Positions 45,022 through 53,701 are shown, counted from the first letter of the stretch. The stretch is DNA of 64,000 nucleotides from Gluconacetobacter sacchari (GCF_014174255.1 NZ_JABEQJ010000013.1:62001-126000), one strand, 5' to 3'. Numbers and translations are program-made. The notes: generated by a model not told the origin, from the letters alone.

Positions 45022-46584
45022 ATGTCTCCCGCACCGCCGACACCCCCGGACCCGGCCCAGGGTTCAGCGGAACGGCCGCGGCGGCGTTTCCGCCTTCCGC
45101 GTTCGGCCGGCCTGCGCTTCTCGCTGGGCTATGGCCTGCTGTTCGCCCTGTCGTCGATCCTGTTCATGTCCTTCATCTGGTGGGGCACGATCGGGTTCCT
45201 GGAACGGCAGGTGGAAACCGCGATCAATGCCGACGCCCGGGCGCTGAGCCAGCGCTGGGCCGAGGGCGGGCTGCCGACGCTGGCCCTGACGATCGACGAC
45301 CGGCTGGAACAGAATCTGGACGACGACGCGATCTACCTGATGGTCGACCCGACCGGCCACCGGCTGGCCGGCAACCTGTCGGAATGGCCGGCGCGGGTGG
45401 TCCGGACCGACCGGTGGTACAGGCTGGACGTCACGCGCGCCGGCATGCGCGACACGGCGCAGATCCACGCCTTCACGCTGCCCGGCGGCTTTCGCCTGCT
45501 GGTGGGGCGCGATGTGCGCGCGCGCGCGGTGCTGCGTCGGCTGCTGACGGATTCGCTGCTCTGGGCATGGATGATGGTCACGCTGCTGGCGATCTGCGGC
45601 GCCGCGCTGGTCCACAGCATGTTCCGCCGCATGATCAAGTCGGTGGCCCAGACCACGCAGGCCATCGCGCATGGCGACATGTCGCGCCGCATGCCCCTGG
45701 TCGGCAATGGCGACGAACTGGATCAGGTGGCCGAGGCGATCAACGAGATGCTGGACCGCATCGTGCGCCTGATGGACGGGGTGCGCCAGGTGTCCAACGC
45801 CATCGCCCACGACCTGCGCACGCCGATCACCCGTGCCCGCACCCAGCTTGAAGACGCCGCCCTGCATGCCCGCGACACCGCCGAGCTGCGCGCGGCGGTC
45901 GAACGCGCGGTGGGCGACCTGGACAACGTGACCGCGGTGTTCGAGGCCCTGCTGCGCATCGCGCAGATCGAGGCCGGGTCCCGCCGCTCGGCCTTCGCGC
46001 CGTTCGACCTGGTGCCGCTGCTGACCGATATCGGCGACCTGTACGAGGCCGTGGCCGAGGAGCGCCAGATCCATCTGGTGCTGCGCCTGCCGCCCGACCT
46101 GCCCTTTTACGGCGACCGGGCGATGATGCAGCAGGCGGTGGCCAACCTGCTGGACAACGCCATCAAATTCTCGCCCCCGGGCGGCACCGTGACCCTGGCC
46201 GGCGCTCTGGGGCCGGCGCTGCCGGGGCTGGCCCCGGGCATGCCGACGCACGACGTGGTCTCGATCGCGGTCACCGACGAAGGGATCGGCATGAACGAGG
46301 CCGACCTGGCCCGGGCGTCGGAACGCTTCTTCCGCGCCGAGGCCGCGCGCAACACCCCCGGCGCCGGGCTGGGCCTGTCGCTGGTCCAGGCGATCGTCCA
46401 GTTGCATGGCGGCACGCTGCGCCTGTATCCGCGCCAGCCGGGGCTGGCGGTCCGCATGGTGATGCCGGTGCCGCGCGAAGCAGTCCCCCGGTCCGGCCGT
46501 CCGCTCCGGCGGGCCGCCGCCCCCGGCCGAAGGCCGGCGAGGGTAACGGAGACTTCACGATCGCCCCATGGGGGTGATACATGA
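45022..46584 (+). CDS. Two-component sensor histidine kinase
   Basis: The 520-residue kinase has an N-terminal membrane helix (about 30-55), a periplasmic sensor of about 110 residues, and a second helix (about 180-200, LLWAWMMVTLLAICGAALVH). A HAMP domain follows (about 205-255), then the H-box with H263 in NAIAHDLRTPITRARTQLE. The HATPase domain has N-box NLLDNAIKFSP, G1 VTDEGIGMNEAD and G2 PGAGLGLSLVQAIVQLHGG. The last 35 residues are Arg/Pro-rich and not part of the fold. It is partner of the OmpR-type regulator just upstream and overlaps the next gene by ATGA. Confidence 0.92.
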   Translation: MSPAPPTPPDPAQGSAERPRRRFRLPRSAGLRFSLGYGLLFALSSILFMSFIWWGTIGFLERQVETAINADARALSQRWAEGGLPTLALTIDDRLEQNLDDDAIYLMVDPTGHRLAGNLSEWPARVVRTDRWYRLDVTRAGMRDTAQIHAFTLPGGFRLLVGRDVRARAVLRRLLTDSLLWAWMMVTLLAICGAALVHSMFRRMIKSVAQTTQAIAHGDMSRRMPLVGNGDELDQVAEAINEMLDRIVRLMDGVRQVSNAIAHDLRTPITRARTQLEDAALHARDTAELRAAVERAVGDLDNVTAVFEALLRIAQIEAGSRRSAFAPFDLVPLLTDIGDLYEAVAEERQIHLVLRLPPDLPFYGDRAMMQQAVANLLDNAIKFSPPGGTVTLAGALGPALPGLAPGMPTHDVVSIAVTDEGIGMNEADLARASERFFRAEAARNTPGAGLGLSLVQAIVQLHGGTLRLYPRQPGLAVRMVMPVPREAVPRSGRPLRRAAAPGRRPARVTETSRSPHGGDT

Positions 46585-46934
46585 CGACCATTAGGCTCCA
46601 ATCCATGCATTCACAGCCCCTCGCGATCACGGCACTGGCGGTCATGGGCCTGTACCTGGGCGGCATGGCGCCGCCGCCGGACATGGACAGCCCGCTGGCG
46701 GCGGCCGGCCATGAAGCGGCCGACCCGAACCATCCCGTGATCGTCACCAGCGACAGCCGGGCCTTCTGCAACCAGTTGGCCGCCGTCATCGATGCCTACG
46801 GGCCGCCCCTGCGGCACGAAGTCGATGATTTGCGTGCCCAGGGCACGCATCTGTGCCATGAAGGCAAGGTGCGCTCGGGCATCGTTCAACTGCGCCGAGC
46901 CCTGATGGCCTTGAAGGAAGACACGCATTCATGA
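46581..46934 (+). CDS. Small exported protein of unknown function in the two-component operon
   Basis: A 117-residue protein beginning in the kinase stop (ATGA). A hydrophobic stretch (MHSQPLAITALAVMGLYLGG, about 9-28) looks like a signal peptide or anchor. The mature part has two cysteines (RAFCNQLAAVIDAYG and GTHLCHEGKVRSG) that could form a disulfide, and a helical end with GIVQLRRALMALKED. No family recognised. Its own stop overlaps the next start, so kinase, this protein and the SIMPL protein are probably one transcript. Confidence 0.72.
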   Translation: MTTIRLQSMHSQPLAITALAVMGLYLGGMAPPPDMDSPLAAAGHEAADPNHPVIVTSDSRAFCNQLAAVIDAYGPPLRHEVDDLRAQGTHLCHEGKVRSGIVQLRRALMALKEDTHS

Positions 46935-47677
46935 CCGAGTTCCGCCGTCATGCGCTGCGGGCTGGTGCCCTGGCAGCCGCCATTCTCCTGCCCCTCGCCG
47001 CCTCCGCGCAGGAGATGCCACCTGAGCCGGAGCCCGGCATGCCGGAAATGCTGCCCCGCCATGGCCCCTCCGGCACCGAGCTGACACTCTCGGGCACCGG
47101 CACCGTCCATGCCGCGCCCGACCGGCTGACGGCGACCCTGTTCGCCGAAGCCGGCGCCGCCAGTGCGGCGGCGGCACAGGCCCGCGTCAACGCCCTGGCC
47201 AATACGGCCATCGACGCCGCCAAGGCGGCCGGCGGGCTGACGACGGTGACCGAGGATTACTCGACCCAGCCGAACGAAGGCGGCAAGGGCCCGGCCTGGA
47301 CCGCCCGGCAGACCGTCCGCCTGACGGGGGCCGATGGCGCCGCGCTGCTGGCCCTGGTGGGGCAGCTCCAGGCGAAGGGGCTGGCGCTGAGCAGCCTCGA
47401 CTGGTCGCTGTCGGACGACCTGCGCCAGAGCCTGACCCGGCGGGCCGAAGCCGCCGCGCTGACCGACGCACGGCAACGGGCCGACGCTGCGGCGAAGGTG
47501 CTCGGGCTGAAGATCACCTCGATCCGCTCGATCACGCTGTCCGACCGTGGTGGCCCGCGCCCGATGCCGATGATGATGATGGCCCGCGCCGCCTCGGCCC
47601 CCGTGGCGCCCGGCGCCCCGGCCGAACAGCAGGACGTCTCGGCCTCCGCCTCGGCCACCTTCGTCCTCTCCCGCTAA
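46931..47677 (+). CDS. SIMPL (DUF541) domain periplasmic protein
   Basis: The 248-residue protein has a signal peptide (LRAGALAAAILLPLAASAQE) and a SIMPL/DUF541 domain with LTLSGTGTVHAAPDRLTATL, VTEDYSTQPNEGGKGPAWTA and ARQRADAAAKVLGLKITSIR. A Met-rich PRPMPMMMMARA stretch lies near the end. Bacterial SIMPL proteins form periplasmic or envelope-associated oligomers with poorly defined stress roles. It is last in the regulator-kinase-small protein operon and is followed by a strong terminator. Confidence 0.88.
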   Translation: MTEFRRHALRAGALAAAILLPLAASAQEMPPEPEPGMPEMLPRHGPSGTELTLSGTGTVHAAPDRLTATLFAEAGAASAAAAQARVNALANTAIDAAKAAGGLTTVTEDYSTQPNEGGKGPAWTARQTVRLTGADGAALLALVGQLQAKGLALSSLDWSLSDDLRQSLTRRAEAAALTDARQRADAAAKVLGLKITSIRSITLSDRGGPRPMPMMMMARAASAPVAPGAPAEQQDVSASASATFVLSR

Positions 47678-47699
47678 TCGTTCCAGCGGCGCGACCATG

Positions 47700-47732
47700 A
47701 AAAAAGCCCGGACGTCTGTCCGGGCTTTTTTT
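47700..47732. terminator. Bidirectional Rho-independent terminator
   Basis: GCCCGGAC (47706-47713), loop GTCT and GTCCGGGC (47718-47725) are flanked by six A on the left and seven T on the right. It can end the rightward SIMPL operon and the leftward TonB-receptor gene. The same stem sequence recurs at 50823-50842 after the second receptor. Confidence 0.93.
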
Positions 47733-47769
47733 GTCGCGGCATCGTTCCGCCTGGGTGGCGGAAACGACC

Positions 47770-50187
47770 TTAGAAATCGACGCTTGCCGTGCCGCCGACG
47801 AAGAAGGGCGCCGCAATCGTATAGGAGGTGCTGCCGCCGGCAATCCTCGTGCCATGCACGCCGATGGTCGAGAGACCATTGGCATTGGTACCGTTGACGA
47901 AGCCGAGATAATGCCTGTTCGTGATGTTTTGCAGGTTCAGCCGCAGGGTCGGCGCCTTCATCGGCCCGATATCCTTGAAGCGATACCCCGCATTCACGTC
48001 CATCGTCAGATAATCCGGGATAGACTGATCGTTGATGAAGGTCGAATACTGCTTCGCGACATATTTCAGTCCATAACCCGCGAAGAGATGACCATCGTCA
48101 TAATCGAGATGGAAGCCGAACTGATATTTCGGCGTCTGGGGCGCGAACTTGCCCTTGCTGAACACATAGTCGCCGTTGCCTGCGCCGACGTTGCTGTCCG
48201 TCCGCGCATTGACATATTCGGCCGAGAAATAGGGGCGCAGATGGTAGAGGATCGGCCGCGTCCCGATTTCGAAATCGACACCGTCGGCGTGTGACCCGCC
48301 CCCGTTGATGCTGCGCGAATAGGTATAGCCGGTCGGATCGATCACCGTCTGGCTGTAGAGGCGATTGGTGAAATTATAGTGGAAATACGTGATCGTGCTG
48401 CTGACCAGCGGCCCCTGGTAGCGCCACCCGAATTCTTCCGAAATCGAAATCTCCGGCTTGACGTTCAGGTTGGCCTTGGTGGCGTACCCCTGGCCTTTCT
48501 TGTAGGCGCCTGAATCAAACAGGGACGTGTTCTGCGGAATGCGGAAATTCGTCGTGGAAGAAGCAAAAAGCTGGTTTTCGTTGTTGATCTTGTAGCGGAT
48601 CGAAACGGCGGGCAGCGGCTCCTGCCACGATCCGTTGACGTAGGGGCCGGTCGACGTATCCGGCAGGAAATTATGTCCCTGGCGATTGATGAACGTGTAT
48701 TTCAGACCGCCTTCCAGCGTCAGCCGGTTGTTCAGCAGCGACAGCGAATCGTCGATAAACAGGGTATTGACGCGCGTCTGCGTCATCCAGTCGCGATATT
48801 GCGCCGTGATGCCATTGGACAGGACCAGGTTCGGGCCACCGCCGTACTCGTTGAGCGGCGCGCCGGTTTCCATGTTGACCAGGCTGTACGGTCCGGTCTG
48901 GATCTGCTTGGAATATTCGAACCAGTAGCCGACCGTCAGGCGATTGATGCCCGTATGCAGGCTGAGCTTCGTGACCGAGCCGGGGCGGTAGGTCTGCGTA
49001 TTGGACGGGTTATAGAGCAGCAGCGACGAGGTGTTGGACGCGTTATAGGGCCCGATGGACGCCGAAAGCGACTGCGCTCCGTATTGCTGGCTCTTGAGGC
49101 TTTCGTTATACGCGCCGCCGCCATTGCCGTTGCCGTACCAGAAATAGGGCGTTTCCGTCAGCGTCAGATTGTCCGTCAGCGTGAAGGTGGACGGCGCCGA
49201 GGCGTAAATGTTGGTGAACGGGTTGCGATGCAGCTTGTAATAGTTGCCGCTTGGGCTCTTCGGATTCCATGTGTCGCTGTAGGTGTTGTGAATCCCGAGC
49301 GATTTCCAGGTCGCGAGCGTGCTGGTCGGGAACAGGATGCTTTCGCTCTGGTTGCCGATCAGCGAGAACGAAATGACATTGCCGTCACCCCAGGCATTCA
49401 CCCATTTGGTCTCGCCGTGGAACTTGGTCTGGTTGCCGGGGCCGCGCCACGAATGCTCGTCGGCGTACGAGAAGGACATGAAGCCCTTGAGGTGGCTCCG
49501 TCCGATCAGGCCCGTATTGACGCGCGCGAAGATCCGCTTGGAATCGTAATTGCCGTACGTGCCGTCCAGATGGGCACCGAAGCGATCGGTCGGGTCGATC
49601 AGATACATGTCGACCGCGCCACCCGTCGCGCTGATATGCGGGCTGTCGAGATCGGCCGAACCCTGCTCGACATTGATCATGCGCAGGTTTTCGGAATCGA
49701 CGATTTCCTGCGGGTAGACGGCGTAGTTTCCGATATCGTTGATCGGAAACCCTTCGAGCGTAAAGCCGATCTGGGTCTGGTTCAGGCCGCGCATCGTCAT
49801 CTGGCCGCCGTTGATACCCAGCGGATCGACCGACGACGTGTTCACGCCCGGCAGATACTGGATCAACTGCATCGGGTTCAGGCCCGGCGTCTGCTTCTCG
49901 ATGAATTCGGAGGTGACGGTCGAACGGGACTTCGCCGCGTCTTCATGGACCATCATGCCGCCACCGACCGCGGTATGACGCTGGCCATGCACTTCCAGCA
50001 CTTCGGAACGCGTGTCCGTCGGCGCCGTCGCCCCCATCATCGACGGAGCGTTATCGCCCTGACGCGCGGCCTGATCCGGCACCTGAACTGCGGCGGGTGC
50101 CGCCGGTGCCGTCGCCGTCTGAGCCATCGCATGGGATGTCAGAATCGTCGAACAACACAAGGCCGCCCATATCGAACGAAAACGCAT
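47770..50187 (-). CDS. TonB-dependent receptor, first of a tandem pair
   Basis: The 805-residue outer-membrane receptor has a signal peptide (MRFRSIWAALCCSTILTSHA) and a plug domain (about 60-215: FIEKQTPGLNPMQLIQYLPG, QMTMRGLNQTQIGFTLEGFP). The 22-strand-type barrel ends [18 protein letters not shown] precedes the ATG. It is strongly paralogous to 50884-53487 from signal peptide to C-terminus and more distantly to 1290-3740. No TonB, ExbBD or sigma/anti-sigma genes are adjacent. Expression is probably controlled through the long 5' leader described at 50368-50630. Ligand unknown. Confidence 0.92.
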   Translation of the reverse strand: MRFRSIWAALCCSTILTSHAMAQTATAPAAPAAVQVPDQAARQGDNAPSMMGATAPTDTRSEVLEVHGQRHTAVGGGMMVHEDAAKSRSTVTSEFIEKQTPGLNPMQLIQYLPGVNTSSVDPLGINGGQMTMRGLNQTQIGFTLEGFPINDIGNYAVYPQEIVDSENLRMINVEQGSADLDSPHISATGGAVDMYLIDPTDRFGAHLDGTYGNYDSKRIFARVNTGLIGRSHLKGFMSFSYADEHSWRGPGNQTKFHGETKWVNAWGDGNVISFSLIGNQSESILFPTSTLATWKSLGIHNTYSDTWNPKSPSGNYYKLHRNPFTNIYASAPSTFTLTDNLTLTETPYFWYGNGNGGGAYNESLKSQQYGAQSLSASIGPYNASNTSSLLLYNPSNTQTYRPGSVTKLSLHTGINRLTVGYWFEYSKQIQTGPYSLVNMETGAPLNEYGGGPNLVLSNGITAQYRDWMTQTRVNTLFIDDSLSLLNNRLTLEGGLKYTFINRQGHNFLPDTSTGPYVNGSWQEPLPAVSIRYKINNENQLFASSTTNFRIPQNTSLFDSGAYKKGQGYATKANLNVKPEISISEEFGWRYQGPLVSSTITYFHYNFTNRLYSQTVIDPTGYTYSRSINGGGSHADGVDFEIGTRPILYHLRPYFSAEYVNARTDSNVGAGNGDYVFSKGKFAPQTPKYQFGFHLDYDDGHLFAGYGLKYVAKQYSTFINDQSIPDYLTMDVNAGYRFKDIGPMKAPTLRLNLQNITNRHYLGFVNGTNANGLSTIGVHGTRIAGGSTSYTIAAPFFVGGTASVDF

Positions 50188-50367
50188 ATGTTACCCCTCT
50201 CCCGAGCAAAATCGCCCCAAAAGCTGTCTGCCCGGTCAGTCTGTTGCAGACCGACCCTATAATAAAACTCTCTCCACTTTTCACGTGCTTATTATGGATT
50301 TCATAAAATGTTCAAAAACATATTCAACGTTCACAATAAATCACAATAAAATTTTGCACTGCGCACG

Positions 50368-50399
50368 AAAAAGCACTCCGCCATTTCAGAAATGGCGGA
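50368..50399 (-). terminator. Terminator-like hairpin inside the receptor leader (attenuator candidate)
   Basis: Arms 50377-50386 and 50390-50399 make a perfect 10-bp stem with a 3-nt loop. On the minus strand GTGC and five T follow. The stop codon of the upstream frame lies at the loop (50386-50388). The equivalent hairpin at 53681-53701 has a changed but still paired stem. Confidence 0.6.
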
Positions 50400-50520
50400 T
50401 CCTCCCATGGGTCCGGACCGTCCCGATGGGCGGTCCATCCGCGTTCCATATCCATATGGAACGCTTAAGTAACGATATTGCAGCGCGATGATAGAGTCGA
50501 GGTTTCTTCATCCCAGCCAT
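50386..50520 (-). CDS. Candidate leader peptide (44 residues) upstream of first receptor
   Basis: The ATG at 50518-50520 opens a 44-codon frame about 18 nt after the predicted transcription start. It begins MAGMKKPRLYHRAAISLLKR, then reads SIWIWNADGPP, and ends in the loop of the attenuator-like hairpin. The frame at 53729-53824 aligns codon for codon without gaps over 31 codons (MAGxKKxR, then AISLLxRSIWxW). Rare codons ATA and TTA recur, unlike the GC-rich genes around. No clear Shine-Dalgarno precedes this copy, so translation is uncertain. Confidence 0.45.
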   Translation of the reverse strand: MAGMKKPRLYHRAAISLLKRSIWIWNADGPPIGTVRTHGRIRHF

Positions 50521-50544
50521 GCTTGCGGCGCAATGGCAGACGTC

Positions 50545-50573
50545 ATCTGCCCGGCTCATCCTGCCCTTGTCAA
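50545..50573 (-). promoter_or_regulatory. Predicted sigma-70-type promoter of the receptor leader
   Basis: On the minus strand TTGACA (50573-50568), a 17-nt spacer and GCAGAT (50550-50545) resemble -35 and -10 boxes. The same arrangement (TTGACA, 17 nt, ACAGAT) occurs at 53876-53848 before the second receptor. The -10 is weak, consistent with an activated promoter. Confidence 0.55.
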
Positions 50574-50630
50574 CGCACTTCCTGACCGATCGCACAACAA
50601 AGCGCCGACCTTTGATATCTTTGCAACAGT
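50567..50630 (-). promoter_or_regulatory. Conserved upstream block shared by both receptor promoters
   Basis: About 64 bp here match 53870-53932 with only a few changes and one 1-nt gap, including 35 consecutive identical bases directly at and upstream of the -35 box. Conservation beyond the core promoter suggests an activator or repressor site common to both receptors. Confidence 0.6.
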
Positions 50631-50782
50631 TCGGGGCGTGCCGTTCGCGGGTGAAAAACCCCCACTGCTCGCGCGATGGGACACGGCCGATCCGGTCCCG
50701 CCAGTCCCCGGAAGACCGTCCCCCGGCATGTCTCGCAGGTGGTCCTGCATCGAACCGCCGCGGCGCGCGGAATACCGCAAAA

Positions 50783-50842
50783 ACAAACCCCGCCACGGCG
50801 GCGGGGTTTGTCAGCAGTCCCAGCCCGGACAACGGTCCGGGC
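50783..50842 (-). terminator. Double terminator after the second tandem receptor
   Basis: The nearer hairpin pairs GCCCGGAC (50823-50830) with GTCCGGGC (50835-50842). The stronger one pairs 50783-50794 with 50800-50811 (12-bp stem) followed by a T-run on the minus strand. The first stem repeats that of the 47700 terminator, so the terminator was duplicated with the gene. Confidence 0.88.
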
Positions 50843-50883
50843 GTTCTTGTTGAGCAGGCGGTCGTCCCGCCCGCCCTTTGACG

Positions 50884-53487
50884 TCAGAACCCCGTGCTGA
50901 TCGACGCAAGCGCAGCGAAGGGCGAGGCGATCGTATAGGTCGGCGCGGCCGGTGTGATCTTGGCCCCATTGGTCGCCGTGGTGCCAAGGGCGGTAACCCG
51001 CGGGCTGGACACCGAGCCCAGATACCGGTTGTCCGAGATATTCTGCAGGTTCAACTGGATATGCGGGCTCTTGAAGAAGCCCCAGTCGCGGAAGCGATAG
51101 CCGACCGAGATGTTCATCCTGACATAGCCCGGAATGGACTGGTCGTTGATGAAGGTCGAATATTGCCGGGCAACGTATTTGAGGTTGAAGCTGCCATATT
51201 CATGGCCGTTATCGTAATCCAGCCCGAACCCGAACTGATATTTCGGCGCCTGCGGGGCGACCTTGCCCTTCGTCGCGGCGGCGCCCGACGTCGTGTAGGT
51301 CTTGGTTCCGACTTTTATGGTTGCCGTATCCACGAGGTTGCTGTCGGTCCGCGCGTCGAGATATTCGGCCGAGAAGTAGGGGCGGATATTATAGAGCGGC
51401 CGCGTGCCGATTTCGAAATCCACGCCGTTGCTGTGCGCGCCACCCGCGTTCAGGTTCGTCGTCCAGTAGTTGGCCGGATTCTCCGGATCCACCGTGGTCT
51501 GCGAATACAGGCGGTTGGTGAAGTTGTAGTGGAAATAGCTCAGCGAGGACGCCACGAGCGGCCCCTGGTAGCGCCAGCCGAATTCCTCGGAAATCGAGAT
51601 TTCCGGCCTCACCGTGCTGGAACCATGCGTGCTGTAGCCGCCGTTGCTGTAATAGGTGCCGGCGTCATACAGGCCGTAATTGGCCGGCTCGCGGAAGTTG
51701 GTCGACACCGACGCGAAGAGCTGGTTCTCGTTGTTGACCTTGAAGCGGAAGGCCGCCGTCGGCAGCGCCGTGGCCCAATGCTGCGTGATATACGGGCCGG
51801 TCGAGGTATCCGGCAGGTTGTTCTTTCCACGCCGCGAAACGATCGCGTATTTCAGCCCCGCATCGATCGTCAGGCGGTTATGAAACAGCGACAGCGTATC
51901 GCCGATGAACGGAACATGGATCGTCGTCTGGGTCACCGAATCGCGATACTGGGCGGTCATCCCGTTGGACAGCACCAGATGCGGGCCGCCACCCCACACA
52001 TCCACCGGGCTGCCGTCCGGCGCGATCATGCCATAGGGGCTGGTCATCATCTGCTTCGAATATTCGAACCAGTAGCCGATCATCAGCCGGTTCACGCCAT
52101 TCGTCAGCGTCACCTTGGTCACGCTGCCCGGACGATAGGTTTCCGTGATCGTCGGACCATATAGCAGGATATCGTTGGCGGCCCCCTTGGCGCTGGAACT
52201 GGTATAGCCGCCGATCGATCCGGTTACCTTATGCGATCCATATTGCTGGCTTGCCAGATTTTCCGAATAGGCGCTGCCACGGCCACCGTCGCCGTACCAG
52301 AAATATGGGGTCTCGGTCAGCACAAGGTGATTGGTCAGCGTAAAAGTCGAGGGTGCGCTGGCATAGATGTTGGTGAACGGATTCTGGTTCAGCTTGTAGT
52401 AATTATAGTTCGCGGCCGTGACGGTGTCCTGGGGCGACTTGTAGACGGTCGGCAGGTTCGTCCCCGTCCATTGCGACGCATAGACGGTATTCGAAACCGT
52501 GGCGCCGTTCGCGTCCTTGCTGGTCGCGATCGGGCCACCCATGACGCCGATGCCGTATTTCTTCCAACTGGACATGTTGACGGTGGGGAAAGCGCTGCTG
52601 ACACCCGTATTGCCGACGATGGCCAGCGAGATGCGGTTGCCCTGCCCCCAGTCATTCACCACCTTCATTTCGGCATGCTTGCGGCTGGAATGGCCCGGGC
52701 CGCGCCACATATCCTGCTCCGCATCCGAGAACGAGAAATAGGCGCGCATATTGGTATTGCCGATCAGGCCGGTATCGATGCGCAGAAAGCCCCGGGTGGC
52801 GCCATAGGACCCATAGGTAAAGTCCGTCCTGCCGCCGAACCTCTTCTTGGGGTCGATCATGTACATGTTCACCGCCCCGCCCGTGGCGTTGATCGACGGG
52901 CTGTCCAGGTCGGCCGACCCCTGCTCCAGATGGACGGTGCGCAAATTCTCGGAATCCACGATCTCCTGCGGATATACCTGGAAACTGCCGATATCGTTGA
53001 TGGGAAAGCCTTCGAGGGTGAAGCTTATCTGCGCCTGGGTCATGCCGCGCACGGTCATGTTGCCACCCGTCAGGCCCAGCGGATCGCTGTCCGAGGTGTT
53101 CACGCCCGGCAGAAGCTGGATCAACTGCATGGGGTTCAGGCCGGGCGCCTGCTTTTCGATATAGTCGCGCGTGATCGTCGATACCGATTTCGGCGCGTCT
53201 TCCTTCACCATCAGGCCGCCCCCCAGGGCCTGACGATTCACGCCGTCGGAATAGGTATGGCCGACGATATCCACGTCTTCGTTACGGACGTCGGTCGGTG
53301 CCGTGGCCCCCAGCATGGACGGCTCGGCCTGCGTCTGGTCCTGCCCCTGGTTCCCGGTGCCCTGCCCCTGGACCGATCCAGCGGCGCCGGGCGCAACGGG
53401 CACCGCCGGCGCCGTCGCCTGGGCCAGCGCGTGAGACGTCAGAATCGTCGAACAACACAAGGCAGCACAAATCGAACGAAAACGCAT
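50884..53487 (-). CDS. TonB-dependent receptor, second of a tandem pair
   Basis: The 867-residue receptor starts with a signal peptide nearly identical to its neighbour (MRFRSICAALCCSTILTSHA). A Gln/Gly-rich linker precedes the plug (YIEKQAPGLNPMQLIQLLPG, NMTVRGMTQAQISFTLEGFP). The barrel ends AALASISTGF with a terminal Phe. It is about 60 residues longer than its neighbour, partly in extracellular loops (for example SWKKYGIGVMGGPIATSKDA). Such loop differences within conserved barrels suggest different ligands. ATG 53487 was chosen over 53523 because it matches the paralogue's start. A paralogous leader lies upstream. Confidence 0.92.
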   Translation of the reverse strand: MRFRSICAALCCSTILTSHALAQATAPAVPVAPGAAGSVQGQGTGNQGQDQTQAEPSMLGATAPTDVRNEDVDIVGHTYSDGVNRQALGGGLMVKEDAPKSVSTITRDYIEKQAPGLNPMQLIQLLPGVNTSDSDPLGLTGGNMTVRGMTQAQISFTLEGFPINDIGSFQVYPQEIVDSENLRTVHLEQGSADLDSPSINATGGAVNMYMIDPKKRFGGRTDFTYGSYGATRGFLRIDTGLIGNTNMRAYFSFSDAEQDMWRGPGHSSRKHAEMKVVNDWGQGNRISLAIVGNTGVSSAFPTVNMSSWKKYGIGVMGGPIATSKDANGATVSNTVYASQWTGTNLPTVYKSPQDTVTAANYNYYKLNQNPFTNIYASAPSTFTLTNHLVLTETPYFWYGDGGRGSAYSENLASQQYGSHKVTGSIGGYTSSSAKGAANDILLYGPTITETYRPGSVTKVTLTNGVNRLMIGYWFEYSKQMMTSPYGMIAPDGSPVDVWGGGPHLVLSNGMTAQYRDSVTQTTIHVPFIGDTLSLFHNRLTIDAGLKYAIVSRRGKNNLPDTSTGPYITQHWATALPTAAFRFKVNNENQLFASVSTNFREPANYGLYDAGTYYSNGGYSTHGSSTVRPEISISEEFGWRYQGPLVASSLSYFHYNFTNRLYSQTTVDPENPANYWTTNLNAGGAHSNGVDFEIGTRPLYNIRPYFSAEYLDARTDSNLVDTATIKVGTKTYTTSGAAATKGKVAPQAPKYQFGFGLDYDNGHEYGSFNLKYVARQYSTFINDQSIPGYVRMNISVGYRFRDWGFFKSPHIQLNLQNISDNRYLGSVSSPRVTALGTTATNGAKITPAAPTYTIASPFAALASISTGF

Positions 53488-53666
53488 GGAATCCCCCCCT
53501 CGCCCGCGTGACGAAAGCGTCAAATGCTGTCCGCGCGGTCAGTTTGTTACAGGTTCATCCTATAATGAAATTTCCTTCACTTTCCATCCATTCATTACGA
53601 AATTCACTCAATTTTCCAAAAAAATATTCGGCAACATACATAAATTGAAATAAATATCTATACAGA

Positions 53667-53701
53667 CAAAATAAAACGCACCACCATTAGAGAAATGGTG
53701 G
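53667..53701 (-). terminator. Terminator-like hairpin in the second receptor leader
   Basis: CCACCATT (53681-53688) pairs with AATGGTGG (53694-53701) around a 5-nt loop, followed on the minus strand by TGCG and a broken T-run (TTTTATTTT). Compared with 50377-50399 one stem pair changed from G-C to A-T on both sides, a compensatory substitution. Confidence 0.58.

Larger units (their letters stand above)
50188..50883 (-). other. Leader and promoter region of the first tandem receptor
   Basis: This 696-bp gap is mostly regulatory. From right to left on the transcribed minus strand it holds the terminator hairpins of the second receptor (50783-50842), then a block shared with the other receptor (about 50567-50630). 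A TTGACA promoter (50545-50573), a 44-codon upstream frame (50386-50520), a terminator-like hairpin (50368-50399) and an AT-rich stretch up to the receptor ATG follow. A perfect 11-bp-arm inverted repeat at 50441-50464 lies inside the upstream frame. Confidence 0.7.

Noticed and set aside
50370-50520. Leader segments considered as a known riboswitch (cobalamin, TPP, FMN)
   Set aside because: No cobalamin box (GCCACTG), thi box (CUGAGA) or RFN core could be found in either leader, so a known class is not claimed.
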